From the NCBI RefSeq assembly GCF_040654195.1, contig NZ_JBFAHM010000004.1, positions 1 through 64,000 of the forward strand: a stretch of DNA of 64,000 bases, given 5' to 3'. The translations under genes were made by a program, and so were the position numbers. Below the pieces are notes generated by a model. That model saw only the letters and a list, made by a program, of their open reading frames with translations, was not told the DNA's origin and ran no database searches. Origin of the DNA: Hamadaea sp013361475 (GTDB lineage Bacteria > Actinomycetota > Actinomycetes > Mycobacteriales > Micromonosporaceae). Of this stretch, positions 16,752-24,248 are shown piece after piece (positions within the stretch are counted from its first letter, which is position 1; each line of letters starts with the position of its first letter).

Positions 16752-18035
16752 TCAGCTGGCGTTGAGGGTAGTCTCGATCGCCTTGTCCGCGGCGGCCGTG
16801 ATGTCCTCGATGCTGCCCTTGTTCGTGGCGATGTCCACGAACATGTTCAGCACCGTCTTGTTCTTCTCGACCTGGGCCCAGTTCTTCGCGGCGGGCAGCG
16901 TCCAGGTGCTGGACAGGGTGTCGACGTACCCCTTCATCAGCGGGTCGTTGGTCACGATCGTCGTGGTGTTGGCCATGAAGCCACCGTCGACGAACATCTG
17001 CTGGACGGCCGGCGCGGTGTACGCCTTGATCCAGGCCTTCGCCCAGTCCTTGTGCTTGCCCTTGGCCGGGATCGCGAGGTCGGAGCCGCCCATGAAGGCC
17101 GGCATCGCGCTGCCCGCCTTGGTCGGGCTCGGCATGACGAACGAGCCGATCTGGTCCTTGAGCTTCGCGTCGCCGTCCTTGCCGAAGACCTTCTTCATCT
17201 GGCCGCTGGTGTCGTAGAACATGGCGGCCTTGCCCGCGACCATCGTGCTGAACGCGGTGAGGTCGTTGATGGTGCGGTCGCCGTGATAGCCGGCGTCCAT
17301 CAGCGCCTTCCAGGTCTTCAGGCCGGCCACCGACTCGGGGGAGGAGAAGGTGGCGTCCCACTTGCCGTCCGCGCCCTGCTTGGCGACCTGGCCGCCGGCG
17401 TCGTAGATGAACGGCATGGCGCCGTACTGGTGCTGACCGGGCAGGAAGAACGCCGAGAAGGTCGGGTCGGCCTTGTGCTTGTCCGACAGCTTCTGGACGG
17501 CCGTCATGAGCTCGGCCCAGGTGGTCGGCGGGGTGGTGACGCCGGCGTCGGCGAGGATGTCCTTGCGGTAGATCACCGCGCGGAGGCCGCCGTAGTAGGG
17601 CACGCCGTACAGCTTGCCCTGGTAGGTCGCCGAGTCCTGGAGCGCCTTGACCCAGGTGCCGGAGTTGGCGAACTGGTCCTTGTCGGCGGTCAGGTCGGCG
17701 AACGCGCCGTTGCCCATGTACAGGCCCATCTCGGTGGTGCCCAGCTCGATCACGTCGGGCGAGGTGCCACCCTGCGCGGCGGCGTCGAACTTGGTGAGGT
17801 GATCCGCCCACGCCTGGTAGGCCACGGTCACCTTGACGTTCGGGTACTCCTTGTTGAACTCCGCGGTGGCGGTCTCGACGGCCTTCGGCCACAGGGTCTG
17901 CGCGTCGACCTGGAGCCAGACGGTCAGGTCGCCCTTGGCGTCCTTGCCGCTGCCGGAGTCCTCCTTGCTGCCGCATGCCGCTGCGGCGAACAATGTGGCT
18001 GCCGCCACCGCCGCTGCGATGATCCTTCTCTGCAT
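16752..18035 (-). CDS. Sugar ABC transporter substrate-binding lipoprotein
   Basis: Extracellular solute-binding protein family 1, 427 residues. A signal peptide with lipobox FAAAAC places the lipidated Cys at 21, followed by a Gly/Ser/Lys linker. Family features are LTVWLQVDAQTLWPKAVETATAEFNKEYPNVKV read in two blocks, SPDVIELGTTEM, GVPYYGGLRAVIYRKDIL, PPTTWAEL and GGSDLAIPAKGKHKDWAKAWI. Ribosome-binding sequence AGGGAGGA precedes ATG 18035. It heads the operon with two permeases and anmK, and faces an RpiR-type regulator, so the ligand is probably a MurNAc-type amino sugar or muropeptide; this is inferred from neighbours. Confidence 0.94.
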   Translation of the reverse strand: MQRRIIAAAVAAATLFAAAACGSKEDSGSGKDAKGDLTVWLQVDAQTLWPKAVETATAEFNKEYPNVKVTVAYQAWADHLTKFDAAAQGGTSPDVIELGTTEMGLYMGNGAFADLTADKDQFANSGTWVKALQDSATYQGKLYGVPYYGGLRAVIYRKDILADAGVTTPPTTWAELMTAVQKLSDKHKADPTFSAFFLPGQHQYGAMPFIYDAGGQVAKQGADGKWDATFSSPESVAGLKTWKALMDAGYHGDRTINDLTAFSTMVAGKAAMFYDTSGQMKKVFGKDGDAKLKDQIGSFVMPSPTKAGSAMPAFMGGSDLAIPAKGKHKDWAKAWIKAYTAPAVQQMFVDGGFMANTTTIVTNDPLMKGYVDTLSSTWTLPAAKNWAQVEKNKTVLNMFVDIATNKGSIEDITAAADKAIETTLNAS

Positions 18036-18124
18036 TCCATCCTCCCTGGACAGGTGGCGGTACCTGGATGCTGTCGGATGCTGCTGGACAATCGGTGGAG
18101 ATGACTGAACCGTGCTGGACCGCT

Positions 18125-18153
18125 ACGCTGGCAGAAACCTCCGCCCTCGTCAA
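18125..18153 (-). promoter_or_regulatory. Candidate promoter of the amino-sugar operon
   Basis: On the minus strand TTGACG (18148-18153) and a weak -10 CAGCGT (18125-18130) are 17 bases apart, about 90 bases before the lipoprotein ATG. The 178-base intergenic space 18036-18213 also has a tandem GGATGCTG repeat (about 18066-18082). The RpiR-type regulator probably acts here. No perfect operator palindrome was found. Confidence 0.3.
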
Positions 18154-18213
18154 TGTGGGTGAAGGAAATCGTCATTAACCAGTTACGAACCGCGGGTTAC
18201 AGGAGGTGGCGCG

Positions 18214-19110
18214 GTGACGACCACACCAGTCCGGCCGGAGAATCTGGTCGCCGCGGTCCGCGCGGTGCTGCCCTCGCTGACGCCGTCGGGCCGCCGGATC
18301 GCCGAGCTGATTCTGCACGACCCGGCGATGGTCGCCGCGCACACGATAACCGAGTTGAGCGCCGTGTCGGGGGTCAGCGAAGCGACGATCGTGCGTACGG
18401 CACGGTCGCTCGGCTTCGCGGGATATCCGCCGCTGCGGCTGGCGCTGGCCGCCGCGGCGGCGCACACGGAGGAGGGCGACCGGCTCGTCCCCGGTGACCT
18501 CGGCCCGGACGATCCACTGTCCGACGTGATCACCAAGGTCACCCGGGCCGAGACCGAGGCGCTGGCCGACACCGGCCGGCAGCTCACGCCGGAGCAGCTG
18601 GCGCCGGTGGTCGACGCGATCGCCAAGGCGCGCCGGGTCGACGTGTACGGCGTCGCCGCCTCCGGCCTGGTCGCGGCCGACATGGCGCAGAAGCTGCTGC
18701 GCATAGGCATCCTGAGTCACGCCTTCTCCGACGCCCATCTCGCGCTGACCAGCTCGGCGCTGCTGCGTACGGGGGATGTGGCGGTCGGGGTGTCCACCTC
18801 CGGCGAGACGCCGGACGTCCTCGAACCGATCCGGCGGGCGGCCGCCGCCGGGGCGTACACGGTGGCCATCACCAACAATCCGCGGTCCACTCTGGCCGCC
18901 GCGGCCGCGTTGACGCTGGTCTCCGCGGGCCGGGAGACGGCGTTCCGGCCGGCCGCGCTGGCCAGCCGGATCAGCCAGCTGCTGGTGGTCGACTGCATCT
19001 TCGTCGGGGTCGCCCAGCGCACCTTCGAGACGTCGCAACCGGCGATACAGGACACCCGCGACGCGGTCAACCGGTTCGTCGCCGACTCCCGGGCGCGGCG
19101 ACGCCGCTGA
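18214..19110 (+). CDS. RpiR/MurR-family transcriptional regulator
   Basis: 298-residue regulator with an N-terminal RpiR helix-turn-helix (~20-80: LTPSGRRIAELILHDPAMVAAHTITELSAV read in parts, then SEATIVRTARSLGFAGYP) and a C-terminal SIS sugar-phosphate-binding domain (~125-260: VDVYGVAASGLVAADM, VAVGVSTSGETPDVL, TVAITNNPRSTL). MurR-type members sense MurNAc-6-phosphate, the AnmK product. The GTG 18214 follows AGGAGG at 18201-18206. It is divergent from the lipoprotein-permease-anmK operon, so it is the likely local repressor or activator. Confidence 0.94.
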   Translation: MTTTPVRPENLVAAVRAVLPSLTPSGRRIAELILHDPAMVAAHTITELSAVSGVSEATIVRTARSLGFAGYPPLRLALAAAAAHTEEGDRLVPGDLGPDDPLSDVITKVTRAETEALADTGRQLTPEQLAPVVDAIAKARRVDVYGVAASGLVAADMAQKLLRIGILSHAFSDAHLALTSSALLRTGDVAVGVSTSGETPDVLEPIRRAAAAGAYTVAITNNPRSTLAAAAALTLVSAGRETAFRPAALASRISQLLVVDCIFVGVAQRTFETSQPAIQDTRDAVNRFVADSRARRRR

Positions 19111-19200
19111 ATGTGACCCGCCCGTTGCGTACGCCATCGATACTGGACAGTGCACAAGGTCTTAGGCCAGATCCGCATCGTGGGCGAGAGGGGAACCGGC

Positions 19201-19410
19201 ATGGGCGACGGCGATCGGCAGGGGCGCCGCTGGCGCGGCGGCGGCGGGGGCTGCGGCACCGGCGGCGGTTATTTCATCGGGTTCATCGGCGCGGCGGTCT
19301 ACTACATCCAGCAGGCCGACGGGTTCTGGGAAGGCGTGGTGGGCGTCCTCAAGGCCATGGTGTGGCCCGCGTTCCTGGTCTACGAGGTGCTGAAGTTCGT
19401 CAGCGCCTGA
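19201..19410 (+). CDS. Small conserved membrane protein, 69 aa
   Basis: 69-residue protein from ATG 19201, preceded by GAGGGG. A Gly/Arg-rich start (RRWRGGGGGCGTGGG) is followed by one or two hydrophobic segments (GYFIGFIGAAVYYIQQ and VVGVLKAMVWPAFLVYEVLKFV). This segment pattern (YF-GFIGAAVYYIQ, then KA-VWPAFLVYE) recurs in short uncharacterised membrane proteins of many bacteria. Function unknown. It stands alone between the RpiR-type regulator and a strong terminator. Confidence 0.8.
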   Translation: MGDGDRQGRRWRGGGGGCGTGGGYFIGFIGAAVYYIQQADGFWEGVVGVLKAMVWPAFLVYEVLKFVSA

Positions 19411-19426
19411 GCGGCTGGACCATTAC

Positions 19427-19472
19427 GACCGAGGAGTGACCCGCGGCCTCGGCCGCGGGTCACTCCTCGGTC
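19427..19472. terminator. 22-base perfect stem, bidirectional terminator
   Basis: Left arm 19427-19448 (GACCGAGGAGTGACCC...) and right arm 19451-19472 are exact complements with a 2-base loop. It lies between the small membrane protein (+) and a MarR-type gene (-) whose last codons and stop fall inside the right arm. The strongest hairpin in the window, well placed to stop transcription from both sides. Confidence 0.8.
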
Positions 19473-19954
19473 TGCGTGGCGAAGTCGGCCACGAGCCGGG
19501 GGAGCAGGCGAGCCAGGGCGGCCCGGTCGGCCACCGGCCAGCTCCTGGTGGCGTCGGCGACCACGCCCCGGCGGAAGTCCTGGATCCGGCGCAGGGCGGC
19601 GTCGCCCGCCTGGGTCAGCACCAGCAGCGACCGCCGCCCGTCGCGTTGATCGGCCTGTCGCCGGATCAGCGACGCGTCCAGAGCCAGCGCGGCCAACCGG
19701 CTCGCCCGGGGCTGGTCGACGTCCAGCACCGCCGCCGCCTCGCCGACGGTCAGGGTCTCGTCCCGATCGGCGGCGGCGGCGATGGCGTCGAGCAGCTCGA
19801 ACACGGAATCGGGCAGCCGTCCGGTCGCGTCCTCGCGGTCCCCGGTGCGCGCGGACAACCGGGCCAGTGCCCGCCGCTTCTGCGCCCGGCGGAGCGCCAC
19901 CAGTGCGCCTTCGATCGCCGCCACCTGCTCGTCCGCGGTGAGCTTGTCAGCCAT
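19460..19954 (-). CDS. MarR-family regulator
   Basis: Winged-helix regulator of 164 residues from ATG 19954 (MADKLTADE); an upstream start at 19981 is possible. Core features are SVFELLDAIAAAADRDETLTVGEAAAVLDVDQPRASRLAALALDASLIRRQADQRDGRRSLLVLT read in pieces, with the wing residues DQRDGRRSLL and the helix-turn-helix near residues 70-100. It faces another MarR-like gene at 20018 across a 63-base gap that contains a near-palindromic site. No transporter or enzyme is attached, so its targets are elsewhere or limited to this pair. Confidence 0.9.
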   Translation of the reverse strand: MADKLTADEQVAAIEGALVALRRAQKRRALARLSARTGDREDATGRLPDSVFELLDAIAAAADRDETLTVGEAAAVLDVDQPRASRLAALALDASLIRRQADQRDGRRSLLVLTQAGDAALRRIQDFRRGVVADATRSWPVADRAALARLLPRLVADFATQTEE

Positions 19955-19976
19955 GGCACTCCGATGCATACTCGAA

Positions 19977-19990
19977 GACAATTAGTTGTC
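19977..19990. promoter_or_regulatory. Candidate MarR operator
   Basis: GACAATTAGTTGTC is palindromic at 6 of 7 paired positions and lies in the short AT-rich space between two divergent MarR-type genes (starts 19954 and 20018). Size and AT-rich arms fit MarR operators, which usually autoregulate divergent promoters. Confidence 0.5.
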
Positions 19991-20017
19991 ATCATACATG
20001 TTTCTGGGGGCAGGCAC

Positions 20018-20479
20018 ATGAACGCGTCCAAGCCGATCGGCTATTGGCTCCGGCATCTTCACAATCTCCTCGAGGAGCACCTGGACCGGACCCTCGCCGA
20101 CGACTCCGCCGGTCGGTCGGTCACCCGCCGCCAGTGGCAGCTGCTCGCCACGCTCAGCCGCGGTCCGCGTACAAGTGAGGAGCTGGCCGCGGCGCTCGCT
20201 CCGTTCTGGACCGGCGCGGCGGAAGACCCCCGGGCGGCGATCGCCGACCTCGCGGAGCGAGGCTGGATGCGGACCGACGGCGACATGATCAGTCTGAACG
20301 AGACCGGCCGCGAGCTGCACGCGCAGCTGGCCACGCGGGTGGAGCAGGCCCGCGCCGTCGTACTCGGCGACCTGACGCCCGAGGACTACCACCAGACCCT
20401 GCGCTCGCTTCAGGTCATGGCGGCGAACGTCGCGACGGCCCTGGGCAATCCGGCCCAAACGCCGTCGCCGGTGTCCTAG
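20018..20479 (+). CDS. MarR-like winged-helix protein
   Basis: 153-residue protein (MNASKPIGYWLRHLHNLLEE...) with the MarR arrangement of an N-terminal dimerisation helix, a central winged helix (RRQWQLLATLSRGPRTSEELAAALAPF, then ADLAERGWMRTDGDMISLNETG) and a C-terminal helix pair. It is divergent from a typical MarR gene and may share its operator at 19977-19990. GGGGGCAGG lies just upstream of ATG 20018. Function of the pair unknown. Confidence 0.85.
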   Translation: MNASKPIGYWLRHLHNLLEEHLDRTLADDSAGRSVTRRQWQLLATLSRGPRTSEELAAALAPFWTGAAEDPRAAIADLAERGWMRTDGDMISLNETGRELHAQLATRVEQARAVVLGDLTPEDYHQTLRSLQVMAANVATALGNPAQTPSPVS

Positions 20480-20489
20480 CGTGGGAGGC

Positions 20490-21002
20490 ATGGCAGCCAA
20501 GGCTTTGGTGAACTCGCTGACCCGGGCGCAGCAGGATCTGCTGCGCGAGACCGATCGCGACAACCTCGCGCTGCTCGACGAGGACGGCCTGGTCGAGCTG
20601 CACACCCGGATCCGGCGCGCCCGGGACAAGCACGTCGGCCTGTATCGGCGGGAGGCGGCGTCGAAGGTCGCCACCGTCGGCGGCCGGGGCAAGGCGCACG
20701 CGAAGAACACCCGCAACCGGGAGACGGCCGAGGTGTTCGAGGACGCGCTTGCCCGGGTCAGCCGGGCGCTCGCCGCCGCCGCGCGGGCCAGCGCCAACGC
20801 GCTGCGCGCCGAACGACTCGCGATGGCGCGTGCGGCTCGCTCGGCACCGGCCGTGCCGGCCGGCTCGCGGCGCCCACCGGCCAAACGCGGTACGCCGAGC
20901 CAGCGCCGCCGCCCGGCGCCCGACCAGCCCGTGCTGAGCAAACAGCACGCGTCGACGCGGGCGATGGGCGCGCGACGGCAGGCTCGCCGCGACAGCCGTT
21001 AG
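20490..21002 (+). CDS. Basic-tailed conserved protein, unknown function
   Basis: 170-residue protein from ATG 20490 (MAAKALVNSLTRAQQDLLRE...); a GTG at 20481 is also possible and GGGAGG sits between them. The first half is a helical, charged domain (LTRAQQDLLRETDRDNLALL, LVELHTRIRRARDKH, YRREAASKVATVGGRGKAHAKNTRNRETAEVFEDAL read in parts). The second half is Ala/Arg/Pro-rich and strongly basic (RRPPAKRGTPSQRRRP), like the tails of actinobacterial nucleoid proteins. Nucleic-acid binding is plausible from charge alone. Its stop overlaps that of the convergent gene at 20999. Confidence 0.75.
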   Translation: MAAKALVNSLTRAQQDLLRETDRDNLALLDEDGLVELHTRIRRARDKHVGLYRREAASKVATVGGRGKAHAKNTRNRETAEVFEDALARVSRALAAAARASANALRAERLAMARAARSAPAVPAGSRRPPAKRGTPSQRRRPAPDQPVLSKQHASTRAMGARRQARRDSR

Positions 21003-21244
21003 TGCTTCGCCGCCGGTGTTCGGCGCAGCAGCGACAGCGCGGAGACGATGGCCCAGGTGCCCTCCAGCAGGAGGAAACCCCAGGACCGTTGATCCAGCGC
21101 GATCACGGCGAGCACGCCGGAACCGGCGAGGTTGAGCAGGAGATAGGTCCGGGAGCGCAGGTCGAGCCGACCGGCTTGCGCGGCGGCGAAGGCGGCCAGG
21201 ATCAGCAGCGATCCGCCGACTTCGATGAAATCAAGAAGAGTCAT
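20999..21244 (-). CDS. CBU_0592-type small membrane protein
   Basis: 81-residue protein (MTLLDFIEVGGSLLILAAF...) with three hydrophobic segments, the motifs RLDLRSRTYLLLNLAGSGVLAV and WGFLLLEGTWAIVSALSLL, matching the small CBU_0592-type membrane family often annotated as putative transporters. Function unknown. The frame is open far upstream, but ATG 21244 gives family length. Convergent with 20490-21002, overlapping by 4 bases. Confidence 0.8.
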   Translation of the reverse strand: MTLLDFIEVGGSLLILAAFAAAQAGRLDLRSRTYLLLNLAGSGVLAVIALDQRSWGFLLLEGTWAIVSALSLLRRTPAAKH

Positions 21245-21332
21245 GGCGTCTGCGCGCCGTCTTCGCGGGGCCGGGTACGGCGTGCTCTCGTCCGGGGCGT
21301 CGCGGAGCGCGAGCGCCGTGATCGAGGATAGC

Positions 21333-21899
21333 TCACGGATGCGGCGCGCAGGTCCGGCGTACGTAGCTCTCCTGCCAGGGCAGCTCGTAGGGGTCGTGGT
21401 CGCCGGTGAACGAGTAGTCCGTCGGCGCGTCGGGATTCGGCATCGAGTCCGGCACGACGTAGACGGTCTGCACGCCCCAGGGGCGGTGGATGCGGACCGG
21501 CAGCGGCCAGTCGCCGCGGACGTAGTCGCGGCAGTCGGCGACGGCGTACTCCACATGCAAGGTGGTGACTTCGCCGGGCTGCACCGTCTTGGGCTCCGCC
21601 CATGCGTCGAGCAGCGTCAGCGCCTCACCTTCCCGCCCGACCCCCTCGATCGTGATCGGCACGCGGCCGTCGTTGCGGACCCCGAAGGTCACGTCGAACC
21701 GCATCGGGCTCAGCGTCGCCGAGGCCGAGTAGCTGCCGTCGGGGGTCAGCGGGTCGGTGAGCGTCCGCCAGCCGACGACGACCGTGCCGGCGGCGAGCGC
21801 CACGACGGCAAGGCTCGCCAGGAGCAGCCGGAACGCCCGGCGGCTCAGGCGCCCGGCGTCGCGGTCGAGGGTCTGCCACACCTCGTCGGGGAGCGTCAT
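21333..21899 (-). CDS. Membrane-anchored exported protein, unknown
   Basis: 188 residues from ATG 21899 (MTLPDEVWQTLDRDAGRLSRRAF). One transmembrane segment near residues 28-48 (LLLASLAVVALAAGTVVVGW) anchors a C-terminal extracytoplasmic domain with a beta-rich look (MRFDVTFGVRNDGRVPITIEG), resembling immunoglobulin-like or DUF-type domains of actinobacterial membrane proteins. Divergent from a GntR-controlled membrane gene across a palindrome that probably drives both. Its ATG lies 7 bases after a TACATT -10 box, suggesting a leaderless mRNA. No family recognised. Confidence 0.75.
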   Translation of the reverse strand: MTLPDEVWQTLDRDAGRLSRRAFRLLLASLAVVALAAGTVVVGWRTLTDPLTPDGSYSASATLSPMRFDVTFGVRNDGRVPITIEGVGREGEALTLLDAWAEPKTVQPGEVTTLHVEYAVADCRDYVRGDWPLPVRIHRPWGVQTVYVVPDSMPNPDAPTDYSFTGDHDPYELPWQESYVRRTCAPHP

Positions 21900-21905
21900 G
21901 CTGTG

Positions 21906-21931
21906 CAATGTAGCAAGACATTGCTACATTG
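21906..21931. promoter_or_regulatory. Palindromic divergent promoter/operator (GntR type)
   Basis: CAATGTAGCAA (21906-21916) and its exact complement (21921-21931) around GACA. Each arm contains TACATT, a good -10 hexamer, one per strand: 21925-21930 for the gene at 21937 and 21907-21912 (minus) for the gene at 21899. Six to seven bases separate each -10 from the corresponding start codon. The symmetric site fits the GntR regulator encoded at 22716-23105. Repressor binding would cover both -10 boxes. No strong -35 is visible. Confidence 0.65.
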
Positions 21932-21936
21932 GGGAG

Positions 21937-22719
21937 GTGACTCCATGGTGGATCATCCCGGCCTTCCTCGTCGCGCTGCCCGCCCTCGCGGCTGCCTATC
22001 ACGCGTACGGGCCGATCAGCCGGTCGCGGCTGACGGCGTTCGCCCGCCGGCACGAACTGCCGATCACGACGGCCAACGGCGATCGGGTGATCCGCTACCT
22101 CGCGGTGACCCGCCGATGGCGCAGCGCCGGACTGATCGCGGGCTGGGCAATCGCGTTCGCCGTCGAGCTGCCGCAAGGCCGGTTCTCCTTCAACCCGCTG
22201 GTGCTCTTCGCGGGCTGGTTCGCCGGTGCGCTGGCGGCCGAGATTCACCTCGCGGTCGGCGTGCACGGCCGCCGTCGCGTGGCATCCCTCGTCCCGCGTA
22301 CGCCGAAACGCTATGTGAGCACGGTCGTCTGGGGTCTGCTGCCGGTCGGCGCGCTCGCCGGGATCGCAGCGCTGCCCGGGGCCGTCGTCGACCGGACGCT
22401 GACCGCCGCGACGGTCGCCTGGGTCGCCCTCGCGCTGGGCATCGTCATCGTGGTCGCCCTGGTACGCCGCAAGGTGCTGCTGCGGGCGCAGCCGGTCGAT
22501 CCGGCGGACGTGGTCCAGGCCGACGATGCGATCCGAACCCGGTCGCTGCACGTGCTCAGCGCGGGCGGTTTCGCCCTGGCGGCGTACTGCGGGCTGGCCG
22601 CGTTGGCGACGCGTGGCGCCGCCGAGGCCGGGGTCGCGACCGCCGCCGGACTGGCCGTGCTGGCGGTCGGCATCACCGCCGCCCGCGGCCGGGGACCCGC
22701 CTCGCGGCCGGCCGTATGA
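21937..22719 (+). CDS. Multi-spanning membrane protein, GntR-linked
   Basis: 260-residue protein (TPWWIIPAFLVALPALAAAY after the GTG) with about eight hydrophobic segments and no recognised family; a short cytosolic stretch (RSRLTAFARRHELPITTANGD) follows helix 1. GTG 21937 coincides with the predicted transcription start, 6 bases after a TACATT -10 box, so translation may be leaderless. The next gene (GntR) overlaps by ATGA, so both are one operon. The context (GntR YtrA-type plus a membrane protein) recalls operons induced by cell-envelope stress, but no ABC ATPase is present. Confidence 0.75.
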   Translation: MTPWWIIPAFLVALPALAAAYHAYGPISRSRLTAFARRHELPITTANGDRVIRYLAVTRRWRSAGLIAGWAIAFAVELPQGRFSFNPLVLFAGWFAGALAAEIHLAVGVHGRRRVASLVPRTPKRYVSTVVWGLLPVGALAGIAALPGAVVDRTLTAATVAWVALALGIVIVVALVRRKVLLRAQPVDPADVVQADDAIRTRSLHVLSAGGFALAAYCGLAALATRGAAEAGVATAAGLAVLAVGITAARGRGPASRPAV

Positions 22720-23105
22720 TCGTCGAGGTCGACACCGGCAGCGCCGTCCCGGTGTACGAGCAGATCCGCGCCCAGCTCGCCACGATGATCGAGACCGGGC
22801 TGCTGCCGGCCGGCCGCCAACTGCCACCCGTCCGGCAGCTCGCCGCCGACCTGGGTTTGGCGGTCAACACCGCCGCGCGGGCGTACCGGGAACTGGAGGC
22901 GGCCGGACTGGTGACCAGCCGCGTACGCCACGGCACCGTCGTCGCGGACCGGTCGACGCTCAGCCCGACGCAGATCGCCGACCGGCTGCGCGACGCCGCC
23001 GCCGAGTACGCCGCGATCGCGCGGCGGCTGGGCGTGCCGGCCGAGCGGGCTGAAGCCGTGGTGCGCAGTGCGCTTCAGGCCAGGACGACGGGCACGCCCG
23101 CGTAG
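22716..23105 (+). CDS. GntR-family regulator, short YtrA-like type
   Basis: 129-residue regulator: winged helix (~10-80) MIVEVDTGSAVPVYEQIRAQL, LLPAGRQLPPVRQLAADLGLAVNTAARAYRELEAAGLVTSR read in parts, and a short C-terminal helical tail (~85-129) with no effector domain, which is typical of the YtrA subfamily. The start overlaps the upstream membrane gene (ATGA). It probably binds the 26-base palindrome at 21906-21931, repressing its own operon and the divergent gene. Confidence 0.93.
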   Translation: MIVEVDTGSAVPVYEQIRAQLATMIETGLLPAGRQLPPVRQLAADLGLAVNTAARAYRELEAAGLVTSRVRHGTVVADRSTLSPTQIADRLRDAAAEYAAIARRLGVPAERAEAVVRSALQARTTGTPA

Positions 23106-24130
23106 GCGGCGTACCGCTGGAAGGCCTCGTCCACGGCGGCGCGTTGACTGCCGGTGAGGGAGACCGTGAGCGACAGCGACGCCGTGAGCTGTTTCGCGGA
23201 CGCGGTCCGCCGCCACGAACCGATCAACCGGCCGTCGAGGATCAGCGGATGGACGACCAGGTTGGCCCCGAAGCCCGCCAGTCGCCGGCTCTCCGAGTAC
23301 GCCACCACGTACTCGTCGTAGACCTGCAGGGCGTGCGCCTCCGGGGAGGGCACGGGCGACGACTCGTCGGCGGACGCGTACCAATAGGTCGTTCCATCGC
23401 AGGTGACGCTGGACAGGTCCGCGCCGGCCAGGTCGAGGCCCCGGCGGATTCGCGCTACGGGAAGGCTCGACCACCAAGCGAAGTCCTTGACCGTCGCCGG
23501 GCCGTGGCCGGTGAAGTAGCGCCGGGTCAGCTCGGCGAGCCCGTCGTCGGCCGACCGGCCGGGAGTCGCCGGTACGCGTTCGCTGACCAGTGCGTACGTG
23601 TGCTGCTTGCCGCGCATCGGGCCGCTGCAGACTATGCCTTCGAGTTCCGTGTCGATCACGAGGTACGCCAGCCGGTTGCCGGTCGGGTCGGCGATTCCGG
23701 CGGCGGCCAGCGCCCGGCCCAGCTCGGGACGGGTCAGGTGGTTCCCGCCGCCGAGGATGTCCTGAATGAGCGGCCGGGTCTTGGCGGTGGTCGCCTCGTC
23801 CACGCCGAGCTGCCGATAGTAGTACGCGTTGAGCTGGTGGACCCGGGGCGCGGCGACGGCCTGCAGCCACACCAGGTCCTCGGCCGCCACGAAGTGCCAC
23901 GTCGGGCGCAGCGCGTGCACTCGCACGATCCGGCCGGAGTCCACGGCGGCCTGCATCGCGGCTTCGTCCACACCGGAACTGCGCTGCGCCACCGACCACT
24001 TCGCGACCGCGTACTCCTGGGCCTGGACGGCGCCGAGACGGCGGACCACCGCGACCGGATCGGGCAGCGGCTCACCGGTCAGCCGCTGGTTGCGCAGGCG
24101 TCGTTCGACGATCTCCCGCTCGTCCACCAC
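23075..24130 (-). CDS. Winged-helix protein, AlkZ-like (HTH_42) family
   Basis: 351-residue protein of the winged-helix DNA-binding family (HTH_42). Members such as Streptomyces AlkZ are DNA glycosylases that unhook interstrand crosslinks. The N-terminal LGAVQAQEYAVAKWSVAQR contains the QxQ motif that is catalytic in AlkZ. Further family blocks are VRVHALRPTWHFVAAEDLVWL, GNHLTRPELGRAL, YALVSERVP, AELTRRYFTGHGPATVKDFAWWSSL and LVVHPLILDGRLIGSWRR. A role in repair is plausible; specificity is unknown. The end overlaps the convergent GntR gene by 31 bases. Confidence 0.87.
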   Translation of the reverse strand: MVDEREIVERRLRNQRLTGEPLPDPVAVVRRLGAVQAQEYAVAKWSVAQRSSGVDEAAMQAAVDSGRIVRVHALRPTWHFVAAEDLVWLQAVAAPRVHQLNAYYYRQLGVDEATTAKTRPLIQDILGGGNHLTRPELGRALAAAGIADPTGNRLAYLVIDTELEGIVCSGPMRGKQHTYALVSERVPATPGRSADDGLAELTRRYFTGHGPATVKDFAWWSSLPVARIRRGLDLAGADLSSVTCDGTTYWYASADESSPVPSPEAHALQVYDEYVVAYSESRRLAGFGANLVVHPLILDGRLIGSWRRTASAKQLTASLSLTVSLTGSQRAAVDEAFQRYAAYAGVPVVLA

Positions 24131-24149
24131 CGCATCCTATGCGGTCGAC

Positions 24150-24248
24150 CCGGACGCACCGCCGGTTCAGCGCACCGCCGGTCAGCCCAGCGCCGGTCCG
24201 TTCAGCCGCCGGTCAGGTCAGCGCTGGGCAGCCCAGCCGCCGGGCGGC
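24150..24248. repeat. Degenerate CGCCGGTCAGC repeats
   Basis: Between the AlkZ-like start (24130) and the MFS stop (24249), the motif CGCCGGT(C/T)CAG with CAGC spacers recurs about five times with variable 14-20 base spacing. It may be a degenerate tandem repeat or simply low-complexity 3' sequence. No gene fits here. Confidence 0.4.
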
